Source of the DNA: Zea mays
Lineage: Eukaryota; Streptophyta; Magnoliopsida; Poales; Poaceae
Assembly (NCBI RefSeq): GCF_902167145.1
Contig: NC_050098.1
Coordinates: 117,280,207-117,344,206, forward strand
Reading direction: 5' to 3'
Length of the DNA stretch: 64,000 nucleotides
Shown here: in pieces, positions 11,264 through 22,055 of the stretch
How the letters are laid out: the number at the start of each line of letters is the position of its first letter
Numbering within the stretch: the stretch's first letter is position 1
Program-made: the position numbers and the translations under genes
Notes under the pieces: model-generated
The model's input: only the letters and a program-made list of their open reading frames with translations
What the model was told of the DNA's origin: nothing
Databases searched by the model: none

Positions 11264-12125
11264 GTGAAGGTTTTTTTGTTGTGTATGTGTGGGTATGTGT
11301 AGTTTTTTTGCTGAGTGAATGTGTTGTTGACGTAGATGGAGCATGCCGAGGACGTCGACGACCTTGGGGGTCTGGCTGGCGCGGCGCCCGAGGCGGCAGA
11401 GGTCAATCCGGTGCTACCCTCGGATGCCGGTGAAGACCTTTCGGCTGTGCCCGTGCCTACTATGGTCGGCGAAGACCCTGTGTCGGCCCCTGTGCCGACG
11501 GGCGAAGATGTCCTGAAGGTGGTGGTTGAGCCGGCAGTCGAAGACCCCACGGCCGCCGCTGGGCCTTCGCAGGTGTCTAAGTAGCTAAATAGGTGCAGGG
11601 GGGTTTGTAAATTTTGACTACGTGTTACTGAACCTCGGTTGCTGCGCAGGTTCAGGGTTTTGGGCCTGCGCACGCAACCGCTACTGACAATGCTAATTTT
11701 GTGGTGGCTTCGACCGTGTTGCTGAAGATGATTCTGATGATTCCGTGTCTAAGTTTTTTGAGTCTGATGTTTCTAGGAGTTCGGTTGTGTGGACGGAAGA
11801 GTCTTCGGATGAGGACTTGGATTATTTTGCGGCATTGGATGTGGCTGCGGCGGAGGCTTCTCCATGTGTGATGGGTGCTGAAGTTCTTCCTGGTGCGAGC
11901 GCTGGGCGTAGGCGGCGAAGGGCGGTGGCGAAACGGAGAGTTAGTGAGGTGGAGGGTGGTCATCTTTGTGTGGACGGGGCTGGCAAACGAGAATTGTTGT
12001 CCTCGCCGGCTGGGGCGAGTGTGGGAGAGGGGGAGCTGCGAAATCTTTTTGAGGGTGAGGAGCTGAGGATAATGCTGTTTAACTACAGGGAGATGGGTCT
12101 CATCCCGAAGGTTGAACCAATGTAA

Positions 12126-13045
12126 GGTGTGATGCCCTCGCTGTATGTATGTAACTATAATTTGTATGATGAGGCTGTGTGCCTTCACTGATCTGGCCAT
12201 GCCCGTAGGGGACTTGTGCACTTGATCTAGCGCGTTTATTGTGTTGGTCCGGCTGCACCCGTAGTTGGTTTTTGCATGGAGGGTCCGGCTGCACCCTTAG
12301 GTGACTTTTGCACGGATAGTCTTTTGAAGAGGACTTCGATTTTGCGCACTTGTTGTGCTAGTCCGGCTGCACCCTTAGGCGACTTTCGGATAGTCTTGTG
12401 AGGAAGACTTTGATTTTGCGCACTTGTTGTGCTAGTCCGGCTGCACCCTTAGGCGACTTTTGCACGGATAGTCTTTTGAGGAAGACTTCGGTTTTGTGCA
12501 CTTGTTGTGCTAGTCCGGCTGCACCCTTAGGCGACTTTTGCACGAATAGTCTTTTGAGGAAGACTTTGGTTTTGCGCACTTGTTGTGCTAGTCCGGCTGC
12601 ACCCTTAGGCAACTTTTGCACGGATAGTCTTTTGAGGAAGACTTCGATTTTGCGCACTTGTTGTGCTAGTCCGGCTGCACCCTTAGGTGGCTTTTGCACG
12701 GATAGTCTTTTGAGGAAGACTTCGATTTTGCGCACTTGTAGTGCTAGTCCGGCTGCACCCTTAGGCGACTTTTGCGCGGAGTGTCGCACGCGAGGGTAGC
12801 CAGCGCTGCCCCTCGTGGTGACTTCGTTGTGGTCGAATGCCGAAGATCGTCGATGCAGTCTTTTTCGACGTTGTTTTAATTTTTTGCGGGGGATTTTTGC
12901 ATGTATATTACATGGCTCTGCCTCATTAAAAACCTCACCCCCCGGGAGGAAAAGAGTGTGGGCCGGAATAAAACTGTTTGGTGAATTACAAGGGCGAGTT
13001 GGCCCTGAGGAGTCAAACAAAAAATTTGCGGAGATTGTCAATATT
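12126..13045 (-). other. Spacer of D between integrase and accessory gene
   Basis: This holds the 78-bp repeat array (12248-12790) and about 250 bases of unique sequence with a CCCGGGGGGTGAGG-like purine patch (minus strand) near 12935. A 227-codon minus-strand frame crosses both, mostly the 26-residue repeats. I assign no function. Confidence 0.6.
12248..12790 (-). repeat. 78-bp tandem repeat array of D
   Basis: GTCCGGCTGCACCC recurs at 12283, 12361, 12435, 12513, 12591, 12669 and 12747, with 78-bp spacing except one 74-bp unit; a diverged copy starts near 12248. Because 78 is 26 codons, both strands stay open: the minus frame repeats a PKGAAGLAQQVRK-type 26-mer. Grande-type elements are known to carry tandem repeats in this place. 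Confidence 0.95.
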
Positions 13046-15855
13046 CTATGAATGCTCTAAGTCTTTGCCGGATGGCGTTGTTAGCCTGTACGCGCTGGGG
13101 GACGCCTTCGTCTTGACGATGAAGGGGCCCTCCCACTTTGGCTCCAGCTTGCCCCGTGACTCTGTCCGAGTTGTCCGGACGAGTACGAGGTCTCCTTCGC
13201 TGAATTCTCTCGGGACGACTGTGTGGTCGCGCCATGCTTTTGTTTGAGCTTGGTATTTGTTGAGGGCCTGTAGGGCGAAGACACGGTCTCCGTCGATGAG
13301 GTCCTTCGAAGTTGGCTCGTCTACGTCGGGGACGGCTGAAGTGATTGTCCGTGGTGACCCATGTTTTATTTCTTGTGGGGTCATGGCCTCCGATCCATAT
13401 AGCAGGCGGAAAGGAGTGAACCCAGTCGCCCTGCACTCAGTCGTGAGCGCCCATACCGCTTTAGGTAACAGGTCAGCCACTTGCCCTTCTTGTCGTCAAG
13501 GAGCATCTTCTTGGTGGATGTGAAAATTTTACCGTTGGCGCGCTCCACGACGCCGTTGGATTGTGGGTGGTATACGGAGGCGAAGGCAAGCTTGGTGCCA
13601 ATTGAGAAGCAGAAGTCTTTGAAGTTCTGGCTGTCAAATTGTTTGCCGTTGTCAACTGTGAGCTCGGACGGGACTCCGAATCGGCAAATGATGTTTTGCT
13701 AGAAGAATTTCTGGGCAGTCTTCGATGTTATCGTGGATACTGCCCTCGCCTCGATCCACTTGGTAAAATACTCGACGGCGACAAAGGTGAACTTGAGGTT
13801 CCCTTGGGCCGTGGGTAGCGGCCCGACAATGTCTAGGCCCCAGCGCTGAAGGGGCCACGTGTGGGCGATTAGCTTTGTGAACTGCGAAGGGTTTCCCGAG
13901 CGTGGAGAGAATTTCTGGCAGGCTTCGCAGGACCTCGTCACCCGATTCACGGCGCAAATCATAGCAGGCCAGTAGAAGCCTTGATGGATCACCTTGGCGG
14001 CTAGGGCCCTGGGCCCTGCGTGAGAATCACAAGTGCCGCTGTGGACATCACGTAGGATCTGGACGCCTTCGGTCTCGGTGATGCATTTAAGCATGGGTTG
14101 ACTGACCCCCTTCTTGTAAAGCTGTCCCTCAATGAGTGCGAAGTCCTGGCTTCGGTGTTTGAGGCGCTGGGCCTCGTTGATCTCACTTGGCTGGTAGTAT
14201 CCCTGCAGGAACAGGGTTATTGGTGCCCGCCAGTCTTCGGTCATGATGAGGTTGACTATGCGGTGGCCCTCAGTGTCGTTGGTTATTTGGAGGCCCTCTA
14301 GGCTTCGGACGGCTGGCGTGCCGATGACATGGTAGAACACGTCGGAGGGCAAGGCCTCGCCTCTAGCGGCTGCCTTGGCCAATGCGTCGGCCTCCTCATT
14401 CTTGGCTCGGTCCACGTGCTGCAGGGTAAAGCCCTTGAATTGCCTCTCGAGACTGCGGACAACCGCGAGATACTGCATAATTGCGGGGTCCTTTGCTGCG
14501 TAATATTTCTCGACTTGGTCGGCAACCACTTTGGAGTCTGTTCTGATTATGCAGGTGGTGACACCAAGTGCCCGTAGCTTGCGAAGGACGAGGATGACAG
14601 CTTCGTTCTCTGCTACATTGTTGGTGCATCTGTCGGACTCCCGAGCGAAGTTGAGTCGTGCTGCATATATGTGCTTGACCCCTGTGGGTGAAGTGATGAC
14701 TGCAGCTGCGCCTGCCCCCGCATGGCACCACGCGTCGTTGCAGTGGATGGTCCACACCTTCTCTGCATACGTGTCCGGCTGTGTTATTGGCCTGGTCCAG
14801 TCGACGATGAAGTCTGCCAGGACTTGTGACTTGATGGCTGTCCTGGGCTCGAAGGTGATATGGTAGCCGGAAAGCTTGGCTGCCCATTTAGCGATCCGGA
14901 TAGATGCCTCCGGATTTCTGAACAATTCGCCGAGTCCCCTGTCCGAGGTGACCCGTACCTTGAACGCTTCAAAATAATGGCGCAACTTACGCGAAGCCAT
15001 AACAACTGCGTAGGCGATTTTTTCCAGTTCCGTCATGTTACATTTGGATGTCTTGAGCACTTCAGAGACGTAATAAACTGGACATTATCTGGTCATGCCC
15101 TCTTTGTCCTGCTCCTGGACCAGCGTTGCGCTGACCACGTGCGGCGAAGCTGCAACGTAGAGCAACAGGGGTAGCGAGGGGTTGGGGCTTATAAGAATTG
15201 CCAGCTCTGACAGGTGCTGCTTTAGTGAAGCGAAGGCCGCCACTTGATCTGGTCCCCATGCGAAGTCTTTTGCGTCGCGAAGCGTTTTGAGGAAGGGTAG
15301 ACTTCGCTCTGCGGACTTGGAAATGAATCTGTTGAGGGCGGCCAGTCTGCCTGTCAGTCATTGGACGTCTCTGGCTGACTGCGGGGGCGTCATGTTGATG
15401 ATGGCCTGGATCTTGGTCGGGTTAGCCTCGATCCTGCGGTGCGACACCAGGTAGCCCAGTATCTTCCCCTGGCGAACGCCGAAGACACACTTTTCGGGGT
15501 TTAAGCAAAGTCGTGCATCCCGCATGTTCGCGAACGTTTCTGCGAGGTCAGCCAGATGGTCTTCTTTGCTTTTGCTGGTGATGACGATGTCATCCACGTA
15601 TGTAAATATGTTTCTGCCGACTTGGCTCTCGAGCACCGTTTTGGTGAGGCGAGAGAATGTGGACCCGGCGTTCTTATGTTCCTCTGGCATTCTGATGAAG
15701 CAATACGTGTCGAAGGGTGTTATGAAACTGGTGTTGGCCTTGTCTTCCTCCTTCATATATATTTGGTGGTAGCCGGAGAAGCAATCAAGGAGCGACATGA
15801 CTTCGCACCCGGCCGCGCTGTCGATGATCTTGTCGATCCGAGGCAGCGGGAAATT
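13046..15855 (-). pseudogene. pol: pol of D, second part: RT end, RNase H, archaeal-type RNase H, integrase
   Basis: Reading leftwards from the E insertion, RT resumes with PLPRIDK and SGYHQI and has an intact YVDD box (YVDDIVITSK, about 15600). RNase H follows, with stops near 15357 and 15087. The second, archaeal-type RNase H (about 14750-14420) has HCNDAW where FDGS/A is usual, so its first catalytic aspartate is changed to Asn. Integrase shows the zinc region (HSGTCDSHAG, CEACQK), then LDIVGP, VDNGKQF and NGVVERANG, so the DDE residues are present. There is a stop near 13699 and a one-base loss near 13480. The frame ends at 13046. Confidence 0.93.
15851..15855. repeat. Left target-site duplication of E (AAATT)
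   Basis: AAATT precedes the LTR start TGTGACACC. Its partner is at 31382-31386. The two sides join D's RT without loss of frame. Confidence 0.93.
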
Positions 15856-16727
15856 TGTGACACCCCAGTGTCACCTAGGGTTTCTCTCAAATGCCAAACC
15901 AAGAACCATTATTTTATTTGAACCAAAACAAGCATGAGCTTCAAAATAACTTAAGTAATAAAGAATTCACCAAGTAAATACTTAAAAGTATCATGATCAA
16001 AACAATTGAGTCTTTGAAAAGGGTAGAATGTGCAACCCTAATTAAAAACCCTAAGTGAGCCCCATGAGCAAAATTCAAGAAAATAAGAAAAAGGGAATGA
16101 AAAGTTTAAAATTATGACTTGAGCCAATTATAAAAATTGAAGTATATTTAATAAGCAACAAGAAAGGTTGAGAAAGCTTAGCTAAAATAACTCAAATAAA
16201 GCCCCAAATCAAACTTCTCATGTAGGGACTTAATGGGAATTCTGAATTTCAGAATTTAGAAATTCAGACCTTGAGCCAAAGATCAGGGATGTTCACCTTG
16301 ATCCCTAACTCGAATCCTAATGGCCCCATTGACAAAATTGTGTCTAACTAACCCCTCTGTCGTGTGCCAGAAGATGGCATTGGGACGCGAGACCTAGACA
16401 CGACAAAACCTTGGATTTGCCTCGGGTTTGGGCAGGGAGACAGACCAGATTTCCTGGCTCCATATCTCTGCAACCAGTAGGCAAAATCCTATGACCCCCA
16501 CACAAGAATGGTAGCTTGTAGGGAGGAGAAGAGGTTTTGTGCACTGACCAAGGCGAGAGCAGGCTCGGATGAGCGACCACACGCGCCAGAACTTGGGCAG
16601 AACGCATGGGCACACGTGTTCGACCCTGGTCGGCACGCCAGAGCTCGCCCAACCCGCGCGCGCGCTCACCCCGGCGTCCGGTCAAGTCCGCCGCGCGCCC
16701 ACGCCCTCGGCCGTGCCCGCCCACGCC

Positions 16728-16734
16728 TATAAAG
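16728..16734 (+). promoter_or_regulatory. TATA box of the E 5' LTR
   Basis: TATAAAG within a GC-rich block, repeated at 27561-27567 in the other LTR. It implies a transcription start near 16760 and a leader of roughly 4 kb before the first ORF unless spliced. Confidence 0.65.
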
Positions 16735-17254
16735 CCTCCCCGGGCGCACCTCACTTCGCCCCGCACTCACCCTCACCGGCCAGCCCCCTTTCCTTAGCTC
16801 CGGCGAGCTCAATTCCGCCCGCCATTGCCGCCAGAGCTTCGGCCATCGTGGCCAGCCCACTCCAGCCATCCTCTGGGCAAGCCAGTGCTTCGGCTAGCTC
16901 CGCCAGTAGCCCGTGAAGCTTGCCAAGCCCTCGGACCCGGCCAGACTTCACCGGAGGCCCGAGATCGACCTCACCGGACTTCGGTCTTCCGCCGCCGCGC
17001 GTGGACCGAGCTATCCAGTGAGTCTCCGTCCAATCCCTTGCGCTCATATCTTCCCTGGCATCCCGTGGACCTCCCTGACCCATCTAATTGAACTATCTCG
17101 CCATGACCAGGCCGGTCTCCTCGTCGCCGACGAGCATCCCCGCCTGCGCGCGTGGACCGACCGACTCCGGCCATCTCCGACGGCGTCCCGCACACCGTTG
17201 TGATCCCCGAGACTTCCCCTTCGTCCTCGACCACTTCACCGGAGCAATCTCGCC

Positions 17255-17264
17255 GCCGGTAAGC
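17255..17264 (+). promoter_or_regulatory. Candidate 5' splice site in the E LTR
   Basis: GCCG|GTAAGC is a good plant donor (GT at 17259). It lies where GC-rich leader gives way to AT-rich, intron-like sequence. Candidate acceptors are at 20919-20920 (before ORF0) and 22054-22055 (before gag). The site is conserved in the other LTR near 28091. Confidence 0.45.
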
Positions 17265-20079
17265 CCCTCCGCCCTTTCTTCCGCCGCGATTACTGTTTGA
17301 GGTAGAAGAAGGACCTCGGGTTAGGATTTGTAGAACCCAAGGGGTTTTCTATAACGTCAGTGACTCATGTGAATAGTAGCTTAAGGACTGATTCGAGAAG
17401 AAAACTTAAAAACCCGCCAGGGACCCCAGTGCAAAGTGGATTTCCATTAAACTAATTCTGTTATTCTTTTTAAAATGACCAGAGAACTTAGAAAATCCAT
17501 AACTTGATGAATTCTTAATCAAAAGTTGTCAAACTAATTTTGCTAGATCCTAAATATTATGAACTGTCATTTAAAAATGGTAAACCTTATGCTTTCTGTT
17601 CTGAATTTTAAAGTTTAAATTTAAAAACAGAAACCCACCAAACCTTGTTTAATTAAGGAAAATTAGTTTTTCTTTTGTGCTAAACTTAAGAAAATTTGTA
17701 GATGTTTAAACCTCATTTAGACACTGTTTAAAAATAATGGGAACCCCAACATTTAAAAATATGATGTAGTTATTCATTTAAAGCTAATTTGTCCAAAACT
17801 TAGAGAAAATCAGAAAGGCATTAGAAATTAATGAACAGTGATTAAGATTATTCTTCCTAGTTTACTTATGTAACAGAGAACCTAGGAAAAATACAGAGAC
17901 CATTAATTTGGACCAGTTTTAACTTAAATAATTTATTTAGCCTTATATAGACTGAAAATCAATTATTAGAGAGGCAACACTATAACCAAACTGATTAATA
18001 AAAATCCAGTGGACTTACAACCCCCAGAGCCCCACTACAAAAATACAGAGCACCTCAGCCCAACTTTTTAAGTAAGGAAAATAAATACAAAGTGGTAGTA
18101 AGGCGTTTTCCAACTAAATCATGAACAACCCCTATTAATGTGATAATGGGCAACCAAAAATTTGCTAAGTCCATGATGAGATAAACCACCAGAGAAAAAT
18201 GCCAACCCATGAAAAAGAAGCAAACTCATACCAATTGCTAATGATTTAAGAGAAAGACCACTTAATTTAAATAATGCATACCACCCCTTCCCTTAAGCAA
18301 AAAGAGGCCAAACTTCAGAATGATTGCTCTTGCACAAAATGATAACCAAGAAAAATAAGAACTCTGTTGTTTGATGTTTTTCAAATATAGTGGTAGTAGA
18401 AAGCACCCATTTGGCTAGAAACTTGAGAAAACCATAGAAAATAATTAAAAGGTATTAATGATTAGAAATCTTTATCAAGTCATGTTATAATACCTAAAAG
18501 CCAGCAAAAATAAGTTTTGGAGAATTGCCCACTGTTAAATAGTAGTTGTAGTTCAAAGTACCCCTTCTGCCCTAGAGTTTAATAATTTTGTCCAGAGAAA
18601 ACTATTCACTTTCTGATCCCCAAATTTTGAGACAGAGAAACACACACCAGTAACAAGCCACTGTAATGTTTGCAGAATTTTTGGAATTTTATAAAAGCAA
18701 CTTGTAGTTCAAACCTACCCCCAAACATTAAAGAGAATAAAAGAAAAGGAAAGAAGGAATAAACCCCACCTCAATAAGCCTAACTTGAGAACTTATCAAT
18801 TCTCCCTAGGACTTAAAAGGAATCCAGTGGAACCCCAAAAAAGTTAATCCACCACTTACCTTAGCTAAGTTTAACCCAATTTACCAAATATACCACTAAA
18901 GGGTCTTACATAAGTAAAGTTAACTTGTTTAAACTCAAAAGATCATACACCTTTAAAGTTGTGATTTCTAAAAGCACATATCATAACATGCCTGTATCTT
19001 ACGCATTGCATTCATTAGATTGTAATCTTGCCGACGGAGAGTACGTGCTCATCCCCGAGCAAGGACCTGTCCAAGAGGAGGACCAGGAGCAGGCTTCAGA
19101 GGTTGCTATTGAGGATCTCCCCGCAGCCCCAGCAATTGAAGGCAAGCCCCGGTTTTATGCATAACCGTATTATTATATGCTACTTTACTACACTTAATGC
19201 TTGTAGGATTGAAATGTGCACTTAAGTGTAGGAGTTGCTTGAAACCTCTAGTTGCATGAACTTAGGATTCCTTTTTGAGATGAATACTAGTATGCTAGGT
19301 CGAGTAGCTGCTTGCTAATCAGGATCTCGGTAGAAGTCGAGTGATTTTCTAGCACTCGCGCGAGGTCAGGAATTGATTGTATTCATCTTGATAACGGGAT
19401 ATATGTTTGGTCTATGGACTTGGATCCAGGGAGGATGCCTTGTCCATGAGACGGGAAAAAATGAATTAAGGATTAATGTGTGGATACCTGAGTCAAGCTT
19501 TTGAACGTACTAAGCACATGCCAGGAAAAATGTTAACCGGTAAACCTAGTACCTGATTGAAGCCGGGCGCGGACTTTATCCCTCATGCGACCTGAGACTG
19601 GGTCTCCCATGCTAGCTATGGTGGGTACAAGTGCGGTCACTGCACGGCGGCAGCCGGGGTCAGTGGAGCATTGTATGCCAAGGCGGTGAGGCCTGGACGC
19701 GAACGGGGAATCGATGGGGACGGTTGTCATGTGTGGGGTCGGAGTACCCTGACATGCCGTGTGTTTAGATTTACCTTGCAAGATTAAAACTCGATTCGAA
19801 TCGTCTGCTTCTCGCAGCTAATGAGACTGCTTGATTCCCTGTACTGCATCGAGTAAGAAGTGAAATGTGGTTACATGAGATAACTTGTTGATTGAACTAA
19901 ATGCTTGTTACCATGTATGCTTAGAAGGAGCGAATCTAGCTAAGTTAATGATGGTAGAATTTGAAAAGCTAAAAATTGATTTTAGAAACAGCTAGTGCTT
20001 TTGGCAAACCAAACCCCTCAGCCAAACAGCTGCATAGTCTAGAGGTAGAGGAGTAGACTCCTCACACCGGTTAAGTCTA

Positions 20080-20101
20080 GCTGAGTATTAGTATACTCAG
20101 C
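20080..20101 (+). repeat. Palindrome in the E 5' LTR
   Basis: The arms GCTGAGTAT and ATACTCAGC flank a TAGT loop, a perfect 9-bp stem. It recurs at 30916-30937, and a close relative sits in both LTRs of element F. TTAAGTCTA precedes it. Confidence 0.8.
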
Positions 20102-20545
20102 CTTGCTTGTGGCACCATTTTTGCAGGTACCATTCAGGAAATGGTTGATGGTGTGACTTGGCCTACCACCCTGCCACCGGGTTGGACGGTCGAGTGGGAT
20201 GTTGCTCCGGCAGGAGAGGAGCGTGAGGAGTAGTGGGCTAGGCCTTGCCCATTTCCTCATTACCGACGACATCGATTATCCGCTGCATTCTATTTTGTGA
20301 ACTCTTATTTGCTACTCAAAAACTCCGATTTATGTAATAACTCAGTACTTAATTTGAGGTTTCCTGTTTTATTGTATTTCTTCTGTGACTCACCTTCGAG
20401 TGAGATTGTGGAATTTGATCCTGGTAAAGTGGCTCTATCAGACGAGATCTGAAGGACTGACGGGTTATTCCGATTTAAGTGTGTTACGGCCCCTGAGGCG
20501 TGACTTAGGCACTTAAGCTGGAATAATTCGGGTGGTTCTGCCACA

Positions 20546-20920
20546 GCTGGTATCGGAGCAAATTCCACCACAGAGAAGGACAATAAACCATGAATACCCA
20601 TTTTAAAAATCTAAAACTTGCCTAGAAACTACTACAGATCGTCAGGACTAGACCGCTAGACCTAGGACGAAAGGCCTTAGGCATAGAGGGAGAAATAGGT
20701 GGCTAATTAATTAGGCCCCGTGGGCCAGTACTTATATTTTAAGGATGCCCTAAAAAGCACCCTATTTTCTTTTGTGAGGCAACGTTTCTTCCAGCATGCA
20801 TGCATTATAAAACACAAAGAGGAATTGAAAATTGAGCTAACCCACTTTCTTTAGAACCATCCGAGCTCTCTTTTTCTTTTTCCTTCCACCATAATCTTTA
20901 TCTTTGATTCCCTTCCGCAG
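20546..20920 (+). other. Leader of element E with primer-binding site
   Basis: TGGTATCGGAGC at 20548-20559, two bases after the LTR end, matches the initiator-Met tRNA primer site with one difference. The rest is non-coding and ends in a pyrimidine-rich run and CCGCAG directly before the ATG of ORF0, a strong 3' splice-site look-alike. Confidence 0.85.
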
Positions 20921-21796
20921 ATGAATTCACCCACCCCCGCCAGTGGAGGAGACTCTCGTTTCAGTTCTGACTTCCTTTCTCGCGATGGCTTTCCTTCCAT
21001 CTTGTGGGAAGTGCTTAACTCCGCCGGTTACCCTACGCCCCCTTTGTACACGGTGCAGTTGTATGAGGAGCATCGGGTACCTTGTTGTCGGGTCTGGCTG
21101 ACTTTGGAGGCTCATCTCCTTCAGCCGGGTTGGCGTTCTCTTGACTCTAAGACGATTGGACTTAGGACGGACGACACCGTTGAGGCAGCAGCCATGAAGA
21201 CTCTGACGACTTTCTGTGGCTACCATCCCCTGGAGATGGTGATGCACCCCTTGGGACTCTTCCCTGCTGAGAAGAAGGATGATCCCATGTGGTGTAACCG
21301 CGTGAGCCATGTGAAGGATGTGTGGGCAATGTATCCTGACTTGGTTGGGAGGGTCACTGTTCAGTGCATGAGTGCGCTGTACCGCCTTCAGGCCCTTCAG
21401 AGCGATGCTATGGCACTCCTTGCTAACACCGCTCAGACTGCCAAGCTCACTCTCGACAGTCGGGAAGATTTTGTGGTCGACCTATCCACAGAGTTGGTGG
21501 AGAAGGATCTGCAGGTGGAAAGGCTGAACCAGCGCATCACCACCTTGGAGCAGCAGGTGGAGATCCGAGACAACACTATCGATGTCTTGGAGAACCAGCT
21601 TCACGATGTGCAGAGGGAACTTGAAGAAGCAAATGACCACTTGGACATGCACCACCTGGAGATGGAGGCCAATGAAGCAGGAAGTGAGGGAGAAGAGGCT
21701 CCCGAGGAGCTAGGACCAGCCCCTGGTGCCAATGGGACTACCTCCGCGATGCCTCCTTCACCCGTATCCAGTGTCGCTTCCACCGCTCAGGGTTAA
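20921..21796 (+). CDS. ORF0 of element E: extra ORF before gag with C-terminal coiled coil
   Basis: This intact 291-codon ORF lies between the primer site and gag. Residues about 20-135 form a Trp- and Cys-containing globular-looking region (ILWEVLNSAGYPTPP, LTTFCGYHPLEMVMHPLG). Residues about 165-245 are a clear coiled coil (VERLNQRITTLEQQVEIRD), followed by an acidic Glu/Ala tail. ATG 20921 is chosen because CAG precedes it directly as in a spliced leader. It is not gag, protease, RT or integrase, and I know no biochemical function. Rice RIRE3 and RIRE8 have an ORF called orf0 in this place; homology is inference. Remarkably it is unbroken while the neighbouring gag-pol carries three stops and a frameshift. 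Confidence 0.82.
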   Translation: MNSPTPASGGDSRFSSDFLSRDGFPSILWEVLNSAGYPTPPLYTVQLYEEHRVPCCRVWLTLEAHLLQPGWRSLDSKTIGLRTDDTVEAAAMKTLTTFCGYHPLEMVMHPLGLFPAEKKDDPMWCNRVSHVKDVWAMYPDLVGRVTVQCMSALYRLQALQSDAMALLANTAQTAKLTLDSREDFVVDLSTELVEKDLQVERLNQRITTLEQQVEIRDNTIDVLENQLHDVQRELEEANDHLDMHHLEMEANEAGSEGEEAPEELGPAPGANGTTSAMPPSPVSSVASTAQG

Positions 21797-22055
21797 GTAG
21801 TCACTTCGACACTTTTAGGCAGATAGAAACCTATGCGAGCTTAGAAATATCACATTTTGGACTAGGCTTATGGGTACCTTCCCCTGATTGATGTAACCCT
21901 GTAAACTTTTGAAATCTGTGGGATCTTTTGTCACCATGTTATCTTCATTTCGAACCTAATATTATGATTATGGCGTTTTTCCTTCCATATGAGATGATAT
22001 CTTGTCGTTCGAAACTGTGAGTTGGGATAACAATGGCGACAATCTCTGTTTTCAG
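21797..22055 (+). other. Intergenic region between ORF0 and gag of E
   Basis: Short AT-rich non-coding sequence ending in CTCTGTTTTCAG directly before the gag ATG. This again looks like a 3' splice site. An ATG at 22033 would be removed if the site is used. Confidence 0.6.

Larger units (their letters stand above)
8509..12125 (+). pseudogene. Multi-exon accessory gene of D, antisense to gag-pol
   Basis: This + strand gene lies between D's integrase and 3' LTR, opposite to pol. I read five exons: 8509-10209, 10253-10449, 10517-11263, 11336-11572 and 11650-12125. All junctions are GT..AG, and phase is kept across introns 1 to 4. The product would be about 1,100 residues: an N-terminal domain resembling the Pfam family called putative gypsy type transposon, a charged region with KKRKL as a possible nuclear signal, a long coiled coil, and an acidic C-terminus. 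Breaks: a one-base loss in a T-run at 8754-8758, a stop at 10438, and a frame change near 11716. Intron 1 is only 43 bases, short for a plant intron. The closest described counterpart is gene23 of maize Grande, a nuclear protein of unknown role. Confidence 0.75.
15856..20545 (+). repeat. 5' LTR of element E (4,690 bp)
   Basis: It starts TGTGACACCCC and ends TTCTGCCACA. Three compositional zones are visible: AT-rich U3 (to about 16330), a GC-rich promoter and leader block (about 16340-17290) with a TATA box, then about 3.2 kb of AT-rich sequence. A splice-donor-like site marks the GC-to-AT switch. There is no credible protein-coding region; the small ORF at 18925-19164 recurs in the other LTR and I do not call it. 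Confidence 0.95.

Noticed and set aside
12248..12790. CRISPR-like regularly spaced repeats
   Set aside because: The units are contiguous 78-bp tandem copies with no unique spacers, inside a plant retrotransposon.
16344..17300. Cluster of ORFs of 60-140 codons, repeated at 27177-28133
   Set aside because: They are in the GC-rich leader of both E LTRs, overlap one another in all frames and have no coding pattern. One + strand frame could be an upstream ORF but I cannot support it.
18925..19164. 79-codon ORF identical in both E LTRs
   Set aside because: Conservation is explained by LTR identity; position in the putative intron part of the LTR and short length give no independent support.
20548..20559. 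tRNA-like sequence
   Set aside because: It is only the short complement of a tRNA 3' end (primer site), not a tRNA gene.
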